From an uncultured Collinsella sp. (GTDB lineage: Bacteria > Actinomycetota > Coriobacteriia > Coriobacteriales > Coriobacteriaceae), in NCBI GenBank assembly GCA_900759435.1, contig CAAEVD010000165.1:1-8373 (forward strand): a DNA stretch of 8,373 nt, given 5' to 3'. The stretch's first letter is position 1; each line of letters begins with the position of its first letter. A model generated the notes under the pieces. That model worked only from the letters and a program-made list of their open reading frames with translations, searched no databases and had not been told where the DNA came from. Positions 1-4,545 of the stretch are shown here, one piece after another. Position numbers and translations under genes: made by a program.

Positions 1-1299
1 CGCGCCGACAGCTGCTGCCGTCGTCTGGAGCGCAAGGGCATCAAGGCCGCCGCGATTCATGGCAACCGCAGCCAGGCCCAGCGCGAGCGCGCGCTTTCTG
101 CCTTCCGCGACGGCACCGTCGACGTGCTGGTGGCAACCGATGTTCTCGCCCGCGGCATCGACATTAGCGACGTGCGCTACGTCGTGAACTTTGACGTGCC
201 GGCCGAGCCGACCGACTACATCCACCGTATTGGCCGTACGGGCCGTGCCGGCGAGCTAGGCTGGGCCATCACGTTTGTGACCGAGCAGGACGTCGATGAG
301 TTCTACGAGATCGAGAAGCTCATGGACAAGACGGCCGACATCTACGAGGCTGGCGACCTGCATGTGGGCCCCAACCCGCCTGCCGTCGATCCCGAGCGCG
401 ATCCTGCGGCCTTTAAGGTGAAGAAGAAGACCAAGCGCGGCAAGTCCAAGAGCAAGAAGAAGCTTGAGCAGGCACGTCGCGACGGTAAGCGCAACGGCGA
501 CGATTACGGCGATGTGGCCGGTCGTTCCAACCGCGGTCGCGACGAGCGTCGCGGCGACGGCGAGCGCCCGAGCCGTCCCAAGCGCGGCGGCAAGACCCGC
601 GTGCGCGAGGGCGTTCAGGCTCGCGTGGATGAGGCCGTGGAGAGGGTGGCCCGCGAGGTGGCTGCCGAGGAGCGTGCCGGTGCTGCTGCCGTCGAGCAGG
701 CCCCGCGCGGCAACCGTGCCGAGCGTCGTGCCAAGCAGTTCCAGGGCGAGGCGCATCGCCGTCGCCGTGAGGACGAGGACCGTGGTGGCCGTCGTCGTGT
801 TGAGCGCGAGGACGAGGGCCGTGGTTCGCGCGGCGGCAAGCGCGGCTCGGGTGACCGTCGTCGCTCCGGTCGCGATGACGAGCGCGGCGGGCGCGATGAG
901 CGCCGTGGCGGCGAAGGCCGTGGTTCGCGTGACGAGCGTGGTACCCGCGGCGGCAAGCGCTTTGACGAGCGCGGAGGCCGCGAGGGCGGCCGCGGTGGTG
1001 AGCGTCGCGAGGGTGCTCGTGGCAACGGTGGCCGCAGCGGCGCCGGTCGTTCGAATGAGTCGCGCGATCGTCGTGACCCGCGTGCCAGCCGCGATCGTCG
1101 CGATGACTGGCGCAACTACGACGATACCCGCGAGGAGCGTCGTGGCGGCTATCGCGGCGGGCGTGGCGGCAACCAGGCCGGCTCCCGCGGCGGTCGTGCC
1201 GGCGGTCGCGATAACCGTGGCAGCTATGGCAACAATCGTGGCGGCAAGCGCGGCGGCAGCTCCCGTCGCCCCGGTGACGGCGGCGGCAAGCGCAAGTAA
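1..1299 (+). CDS. DEAD-box RNA helicase, C-terminal part (5' end outside window)
   Basis: ATP-dependent RNA helicase of the RhlE/DeaD type, expected to remodel RNA structure or assist ribosome assembly in the cytoplasm. The frame is open from the first base, so 432 residues of the C-terminal part are seen. The second RecA-like domain is clear: IHGNRSQ at about residues 19-25, motif V (VATDVLARGID) at 44-54 and motif VI (HRIGRTGRAG, with the arginine fingers) at 75-84. The helicase core ends near residue 115. A Lys-rich stretch (KVKKKTKRGKSK) follows at about 139, then nearly 290 residues dominated by Arg, Gly, Asp and Glu with many RGG and GGKR units up to the stop. This tail is probably disordered and RNA binding, and is longer than in most bacterial family members. 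The first domain (Walker A, DEAD) lies upstream and is not seen. Family assignment is secure; the subfamily is not. Confidence 0.95.
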   Translation, partial: RADSCCRRLERKGIKAAAIHGNRSQAQRERALSAFRDGTVDVLVATDVLARGIDISDVRYVVNFDVPAEPTDYIHRIGRTGRAGELGWAITFVTEQDVDEFYEIEKLMDKTADIYEAGDLHVGPNPPAVDPERDPAAFKVKKKTKRGKSKSKKKLEQARRDGKRNGDDYGDVAGRSNRGRDERRGDGERPSRPKRGGKTRVREGVQARVDEAVERVAREVAAEERAGAAAVEQAPRGNRAERRAKQFQGEAHRRRREDEDRGGRRRVEREDEGRGSRGGKRGSGDRRRSGRDDERGGRDERRGGEGRGSRDERGTRGGKRFDERGGREGGRGGERREGARGNGGRSGAGRSNESRDRRDPRASRDRRDDWRNYDDTREERRGGYRGGRGGNQAGSRGGRAGGRDNRGSYGNNRGGKRGGSSRRPGDGGGKRK

Positions 1300-1333
1300 C
1301 ATACGCGTCGCACGCTAGAGCGAGGCGAACTAA

Positions 1334-1369
1334 GGGCCCCGAGCAACTACGCTCGGGGCCCTTTTGTTT
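1334..1369 (+). terminator. Intrinsic terminator of the helicase gene
   Basis: A perfect 11-bp GC-rich stem (GGGCCCCGAGC, 1334-1344, with its complement at 1351-1361) closes a 6-nt loop and is followed at once by TTTTGTTT. It lies 35 nt after the helicase stop codon and ends that transcription unit. Confidence 0.93.
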
Positions 1370-1805
1370 GCCGCATCCGACCGTTGGTCCGGTGTGATTT
1401 GCTCAGGAATGCACCTGGAGGATGCTGAAGGCCCGTTTTCAGCCATGCGGCAATGGGTCCCATGGGGTGCGCCGTGCATTTTTTGGAGTATTCTGCAGAT
1501 CGAGTTGCCTGCATACGATTCGACGTCGCCAGCGGGGGCCTTCGGATATCCCTAGCGAGTGTTTTGAGTCAGACTTTTCCGTTTTCCGGTGCAAAGGTGT
1601 GTCATTCTCGTTATAGCGGAACCCAAAATGATGCAGCGCCCTACAGTTTTGCCCGCTCGCGGCGGTGTTGGCACGAGCGCGCTGCAGAATACTCCGTTTT
1701 TTGCACGGTCCGGGATGGGGTACCTCAGGAGAACACAGCGGTATCACGTAAATATATGCAATCTGTAACGGAAATTATGCAAATCAATGAGGCAGACAGC
1801 ATAGT
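1370..1805. other. Intergenic region without a recognisable gene
   Basis: Short open frames exist on both strands, but none has a Shine-Dalgarno sequence, the G/C-ending codon bias of the neighbours or a recognisable protein. The stretch is visibly richer in A/T than the flanking genes. It contains the inverted repeat pair at 1472-1498 and 1682-1708, an 8-bp inverted match TGCAGCGC (1632-1639)/GCGCTGCA (1679-1686), and two TATGCAA words 21 bp apart (1755 and 1776). I read it as a repeat-bearing spacer. Confidence 0.6.
1472..1708. repeat. Imperfect inverted repeat pair (27-nt arms, about 180 bp apart)
   Basis: The left arm (1472-1498) reads CCGTGC, a T-rich 7-mer, then GGAGTATTCTGCAG. The reverse complement of the right arm (1682-1708) reads CCGTGC, an A-rich 7-mer, then the same GGAGTATTCTGCAG. 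Twenty of 27 positions are identical, and every difference lies in the central tract, which is poly-T in one arm and poly-A in the other. Inferred: two copies of a dispersed intergenic element in opposite orientation, or the ends of a decayed small mobile element. No transposase is seen between them. Confidence 0.65.
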
Positions 1806-1867
1806 TTGGTGCAAAGGGGTCAGGTTAATCTGCACCAGGTTGGTGGAAACAAACCTGACCCCTTTGC
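1806..1867. repeat. Hairpin repeat, copy 1 (upstream of the ferredoxin gene)
   Basis: A 16-bp perfect inverted repeat (GCAAAGGGGTCAGGTT at 1811-1826 with its complement at 1852-1867) encloses a small inner hairpin, CACCA-GGT-TGGTG at 1833-1845. The 62-nt unit matches the unit at 2729-2790 at 57 of 62 positions and in the same orientation. No U-tract follows, so it is not a standard terminator. The design resembles REP/RAYT-type palindromic elements (inference). Confidence 0.85.
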
Positions 1868-1955
1868 GCTAAACCGGGGTGTCCCCGCGCGCCGTATACT
1901 CTGTCTAAGCATGCGGGCGGCTTGGTGTGTTACCAAGCGTAGGGGAGGATGTTCG

Positions 1956-2717
1956 ATGAGCATGTTCGAAATTGTGTTTAGTCCGACGGGCGGAACGGAG
2001 AAAGTGTCTGGTCTTGTGACCGGGGCGCTGGATGGGAATATCGTTACCGTCGATCTGACCGATAGCGGGTTGGATTTCCACGGGGTCTCGATGGCGAAGG
2101 GCGACGTTGCGGTTATCTCCGTCCCATCATATGCTGGCAGGGTTCCAGCTGTGGCGGTTGAGCGACTGGGAATGGTGCGTGGCAACGGAGCTCGGGCTGT
2201 TTTGGTTTGTGTTTACGGGGGCCGCGCGTTTGAGGATACGCTTATTGAGCTGGAAGACGTTGCGAAGCGTGCCGGATTTAGGGTGGTTGCAGCGGTTTCT
2301 GCCATTGCCGAGCATTCCGTTGCTCGTCAGTTTGCTGCTGGGCGACCGGATGCGCAGGATGTGGCGCAACTTTCAGAGTTTGCGCAGCGAATCCGGCAAA
2401 AGCTACTGGACGGGGCTGCGTCCGAGCCCTCTATTCCCGGCAATCGTCCTTATAAGCAAGCTGGAGGCCACAGTATGGTGCCCCATGCAACGGAGGATTG
2501 CGTCTCCTGCGGTGCTTGCGCTGCGTTGTGCCCTGTTCGAGCTATCGACAAGGACGATCCAAGGCAGGTGGATGGCGAGGCGTGCATCTCCTGCATGCGT
2601 TGCGTCTCCGTATGCTCGCAGAATGCTCGCAAACTTGACCCTAACAAACTTGCCGCCGTTACCCAGATGCTGAGCAAGGCTTGCGTCGAGCGCAGGGAAT
2701 GTGAGATCTTCATCTAA
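1956..2717 (+). CDS. Flavodoxin-like/2x[4Fe-4S] ferredoxin fusion protein (EFR1-type)
   Basis: Predicted 253-residue cytoplasmic electron carrier. The N-terminal part (about 1-155) looks like a flavodoxin fold: a beta strand FEIVFSP is followed by the phosphate-loop-like TGGTEK at 11-16, and alternating strands and helices follow (VAVISVPSYAGRVP, AVLVCVYGGR). The C-terminal part carries two classical clusters, CVSCGACAALCP (Cys182, 185, 188, 192) and CISCMRCVSVC (Cys210, 213, 216, 220), expected to bind two [4Fe-4S]. The architecture fits proteins annotated as EFR1 family ferredoxin. I chose ATG 1956 because AGGGGAGG (1941-1948) lies 7 nt upstream and the protein then starts at the first flavodoxin strand; longer frames begin inside the hairpin repeat. 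The gene stands alone, flanked by two copies of that repeat, with less GC-rich codons than the PTS genes. Its redox partner is unknown. A TATACT box at 1895-1900 may be a -10 element, but no matching -35 is seen. Confidence 0.9.
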   Translation: MSMFEIVFSPTGGTEKVSGLVTGALDGNIVTVDLTDSGLDFHGVSMAKGDVAVISVPSYAGRVPAVAVERLGMVRGNGARAVLVCVYGGRAFEDTLIELEDVAKRAGFRVVAAVSAIAEHSVARQFAAGRPDAQDVAQLSEFAQRIRQKLLDGAASEPSIPGNRPYKQAGGHSMVPHATEDCVSCGACAALCPVRAIDKDDPRQVDGEACISCMRCVSVCSQNARKLDPNKLAAVTQMLSKACVERRECEIFI

Positions 2718-2728
2718 CGCAAGCGAGA

Positions 2729-2790
2729 TTGGTGCATTGGGGTCAGGTTAATCTGCACCAAGTTGGTGCAAACAAACCTGACCCCATTGC
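2729..2790. repeat. Hairpin repeat, copy 2 (downstream of the ferredoxin gene)
   Basis: Second copy of the 62-nt unit at 1806-1867, in the same orientation. The outer arms are 2731-2749 and 2775-2793 (18 of 19 pairs, one T-T mismatch). The inner hairpin, TGCACCA-AGT-TGGTGCA (2754-2770), is a perfect 7-bp stem, longer than in copy 1. The copy begins 11 nt after the ferredoxin stop codon and might act as an RNA 3' end stabiliser or a weak transcription barrier, but it lacks a U-tract. Confidence 0.85.
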
Positions 2791-2800
2791 ACCAGAGCAA

Positions 2801-2846
2801 GGAGTGTCCCTGGGTGCCGGCAGAAATGGAGTGCCCCTAAGTGTCG
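2801..2846. repeat. Two 19-nt boxes in tandem, related to one at 1876-1894
   Basis: GGAGTGTCCCTGGGTGCCG (2801-2819) is followed at 27-nt spacing by GGAGTGCCCCTAAGTGTCG (2828-2846). A third version, GGGGTGTCCCCGCGCGCCG, lies at 1876-1894, about 10 nt after hairpin repeat copy 1, just as the first box lies about 10 nt after copy 2. The hairpin and box therefore seem to form one composite repeat module. The function is unknown. Confidence 0.5.
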
Positions 2847-2853
2847 CCTAAAT

Positions 2854-2883
2854 ACCGTTTATCGAAGAAAAAATACCGTTCAT
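2854..2883 (+). promoter_or_regulatory. Tandem direct repeat fitting a LytTR-type activator site
   Basis: ACCGTTTAT (2854-2862) and ACCGTTCAT (2875-2883) are 9-bp direct repeats 12 bp apart, a 21-bp period (two helical turns). Both fit the LytTR-domain pattern as I recall it, [TA][AC][CA]GTTN[AG][TG] with 12-13 bp between repeats. The second repeat ends 12 bp before the predicted -35 box, a usual position for an activator. Identity extends slightly outside the 9-mers (AAAT before, CG after). The assignment is inferred from pattern and position only. Confidence 0.5.
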
Positions 2884-2895
2884 CGGTCATAATGA

Positions 2896-2923
2896 TTGTT
2901 CCGGCTTTGGAATTGTCTACAAT
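2896..2923 (+). promoter_or_regulatory. Predicted promoter of the alpha-glucoside PTS operon
   Basis: TTGTTC (2896-2901) and TACAAT (2918-2923) are separated by 16 bp and resemble a housekeeping sigma factor promoter. Transcription would start near 2930, giving a leader of about 130 nt before the EIIA start codon. That leader holds the RAT-like element and the terminator-like hairpin. Confidence 0.6.
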
Positions 2924-2944
2924 AGCTCCCGTAAAAAGAAATGC

Positions 2945-2980
2945 GGAAGGTTACCGAGTCCCTCGGACGTGGGCCTAACC
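2945..2980 (+). promoter_or_regulatory. RAT-like RNA antiterminator element
   Basis: Probable binding site for the LicT/BglG-type protein encoded at 3592. The 5' side GGAAGGUUACCGAG (2945-2958) resembles the RAT 5' side known from bgl and sac leaders (GGAUUGUUACUGA), and the 3' side ends in GCCUAA (2973-2978), like their ACCUAA. A hairpin CCGAG-UCC-CUCGG (2954-2966) forms the top, and GGUUA/UAACC or GG/CC pairs form the base with an asymmetric internal loop, as in known RATs. It starts about 15 nt after the predicted transcription start, and its 3' end shares bases with the next hairpin, so the two structures exclude each other. The comparison is from memory of the family consensus. Confidence 0.6.
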
Positions 2981-3042
2981 AAAGTCTTTGAACGGGTGTG
3001 TCTCTATGGATGCATTCGCTTGATTTTGGTTGGGCTATATTT
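2973..3042 (+). terminator. Leader attenuator hairpin overlapping the RAT-like element
   Basis: GCCTAACCAAA (2973-2983) can pair over all 11 positions with TTTGGTTGGGC (3025-3035), including one T-G wobble, around a 41-nt loop that may contain a weaker inner stem. TATATTTAT follows, a modest U-rich tail. The 5' arm contains the 3' end of the RAT-like element, so RAT binding would prevent this hairpin. The long loop and imperfect U-tract make it weaker than a textbook terminator. The EIIA ribosome binding site begins only a few bases later, so the hairpin could also affect translation. Confidence 0.5.
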
Positions 3043-3060
3043 ATGAAGGGACATGCCACC

Positions 3061-3573
3061 ATGGGTTTCTTTTCTCGCCTGATGGGCGGTTCGGATGAGC
3101 AGAAGACTGCGGCTTCCGAGTTCGAAATCCTCGCTCCCGTTTCCGGCGAGCTTGTTCATCTAGAAAATACCAATGATCCCGCTTTTAGCAGCCGTGCTGT
3201 GGGCGATGGCGTTGCCGTGGTTCCCCAAGAGGGAACGGTGTGCGCTCCTGTTTCCGGCACCGTTGCGGCGCTGTTTCCGACTGAGCACGCGCTGGGCATC
3301 ATGTCCGACGACAGCTCTGCTCAGGTGATGCTGCATATCGGAATCGACACTGTTAAGCTTGAGGGCAAGGGCTTCCATGCGCTTGTTGCCCAGGGTGACC
3401 ATGTCGACGCGGGCCAGCCCCTCGTCGAGGTCGATTTCGACGCGGTCCGCGCCGCCGGCTTCGATCCCACGGTCTTCGTTATCGTGTGCGAGCGTTCAGA
3501 GAACTCGACTCTTCGTGAGCATGCTTCCGGCCCTGTTGCTGTTAAAGAGCCTGTCGTCTGGCTTTCCGAGTAA
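3061..3573 (+). CDS. PTS EIIA component, glucose family (Crr-like)
   Basis: A cytoplasmic phosphocarrier of 170 residues that takes phosphate from HPr and hands it to the EIIB domain of the sugar permease. The glucose-family signature is complete: His76 in FPTEHALGI and the phosphorylated His92 in VMLHIGIDTVKLEGKGF, equivalent to His75 and His90 of E. coli EIIA-Glc. The domain covers about residues 17-165 and its length fits a stand-alone EIIA. I chose ATG 3061 because GAAGGG (3045-3050) precedes it at usable spacing and MGFFSRLMG resembles the short N-terminal helix of this family; starts at 2998 and 3043 lack a good ribosome site. It is the first gene of the operon. The permease at 4546 has no EIIA domain, so this protein is its probable phosphate donor. 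Confidence 0.93.
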   Translation: MGFFSRLMGGSDEQKTAASEFEILAPVSGELVHLENTNDPAFSSRAVGDGVAVVPQEGTVCAPVSGTVAALFPTEHALGIMSDDSSAQVMLHIGIDTVKLEGKGFHALVAQGDHVDAGQPLVEVDFDAVRAAGFDPTVFVIVCERSENSTLREHASGPVAVKEPVVWLSE

Positions 3574-3591
3574 ATTCTTGTGGTGGGTACC

Positions 3592-4446
3592 GTGGTTATC
3601 AAGCGAGTTTTTAACAACAACGTCGCAATGGTCACTTCGGACGATGGCTCCGAGCTCATCGTCATCGGCCGAGGCCTCTGCTTTGGCCGTCATGCCGGCG
3701 ATGCCATCGACGAGGCGTCGATCGAAAAGACCTACGCGTTGCAGGAGGGAACTTCTCAGGATTCGCGTACGATTGACCGCTTGGCACATCTTTTGGAGTC
3801 CATCCCCACCGTCAACCTCGTGATTGCCGAGGACATTGTTCAGATGCTCCGTCGTGAGCTCAATGTTGATATCAACGACAAGATTCTCATTGCTCTCGCA
3901 GACCATATCAGCCTTGCTTTGGAGCGTGAGCGCAAGGGCGTCTCCTGTGAGAATCCGTTGCTGCTCGAGATCCAGCAGTTCTATCGCAAGGAGTATGCAC
4001 TTGCGGGCCGTGCGCTGCAGATTATCAAGGAGTATATGGGCATCCAGATGAGCGAAGAAGAGCAGGGCTTCATTACGCTGCATATCGTCAACGCCACCAT
4101 GCCGCAACGCTCCGACCGTTTGATTGTTTCGGTCCAGCTTGTTCGCGACGTGCTCGCGATTGTTTCCGAGCGCTATGCTACGACCCTCGATGACACCTCG
4201 TTGCCCTATGAGCGTTTCGTCCGCCACCTGCAGTTTTTCGCACAGCGGGCGCTTGACCCCACGGCCGGGCAAATCAATGGCGACGCGCTGTTCCGAATCG
4301 ATGAAACGGCGTATCCGTGCGCATTCTCGTGCGCGGACGCCATAGCCGCCCACTTGTCGTCTACCTATAACGTTGTCGTTACCGATGCCGAGAAGAGCTA
4401 TCTCGCATATCACATTGTTAACCTGCTTGGAGAACCTGGTCTCTAG
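3592..4446 (+). CDS. licT: LicT/BglG-family PRD transcription antiterminator
   Basis: RNA-binding antiterminator of 284 residues controlled by PTS phosphorylation. Residues 1-55 form the CAT RNA-binding domain (IKRVFNNNVAMV, then IVIGRGLCFGRHAGD). Two PRD domains follow, with all four regulatory histidines visible: His105 (LADHISLAL) and His164 (FITLHIVNA) in PRD1, His212 (RFVRHLQFF) and His274 (YLAYHIVNL) in PRD2. In the family, EIIB inactivates through PRD1 when sugar is absent and HPr activates through PRD2. GTG 3592 gives the typical family start (M-x-I-K-x-V-x-NNN) with GGTGGG just upstream; GTG 3580, 6 nt after the EIIA stop, is an alternative. The gene lies between EIIA and the permease, so it should control its own operon through the RAT-like leader at 2945. 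The length matches LicT (about 277). Confidence 0.93.
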   Translation: MVIKRVFNNNVAMVTSDDGSELIVIGRGLCFGRHAGDAIDEASIEKTYALQEGTSQDSRTIDRLAHLLESIPTVNLVIAEDIVQMLRRELNVDINDKILIALADHISLALERERKGVSCENPLLLEIQQFYRKEYALAGRALQIIKEYMGIQMSEEEQGFITLHIVNATMPQRSDRLIVSVQLVRDVLAIVSERYATTLDDTSLPYERFVRHLQFFAQRALDPTAGQINGDALFRIDETAYPCAFSCADAIAAHLSSTYNVVVTDAEKSYLAYHIVNLLGEPGL

Positions 4447-4453
4447 GCATAAC

Positions 4454-4506
4454 GTGCCCACACATCGATTGATATAAGGCAAGGCTCACGGTCTTGTCCA
4501 GGGCAC
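4454..4506 (+). other. Intra-operon hairpin before the EIICB gene
   Basis: GTGCCC (4454-4459) pairs with GGGCAC (4501-4506). Inside, GGCAAG (4478-4483) can pair with CTTG-T-CC (4493-4499) with one bulge. ATCTGTCTTAATTT follows. The 99-nt gap is the largest inside the operon. It could be a processing site, a weak attenuator or a stabiliser of the permease mRNA; the stems are short, so confidence is low. Confidence 0.3.
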
Positions 4507-4545
4507 ATCTGTCTTAATTTGCGGAAAAGGAAGGGGAGTACCGCT

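Noticed and set aside
256..1302. Long minus-strand and alternative-frame open frames under the helicase tail (also 464-1318 + and 615-1115 -)
   Set aside because: The GC-rich, Arg/Gly-repeat DNA has few stop codons in any frame. The products are Ala/Thr-, Ala/Val- or Arg/Ser-only strings, so they are shadows of the tail.
1364..1872. Several overlapping short frames in the spacer after the helicase
   Set aside because: No ribosome sites, no codon bias and no recognisable protein; they run through inverted and hairpin repeats.
1806..1955. A 50-codon N-terminal extension of the ferredoxin protein from TTG 1806
   Set aside because: It starts inside the hairpin repeat and lacks a ribosome site, while ATG 1956 has a good one and begins at the flavodoxin strand.
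1806..2790. A CRISPR array or composite transposon from the two hairpin repeats
   Set aside because: There are only two copies 923 bp apart with a gene between them, no spacers of regular length, no cas genes, no transposase and no target duplications visible.
2731..2793. Hairpin copy 2 as the intrinsic terminator of the ferredoxin gene
   Set aside because: No T-tract follows the 3' arm and the same hairpin also lies upstream of the gene, so a dispersed repeat is the better reading.
2998..3060. An upstream start for EIIA at 2998 or 3043
   Set aside because: The extra residues lie inside the attenuator hairpin and its tail and have no EIIA similarity; ATG 3061 has the best-placed ribosome site and gives the usual length.
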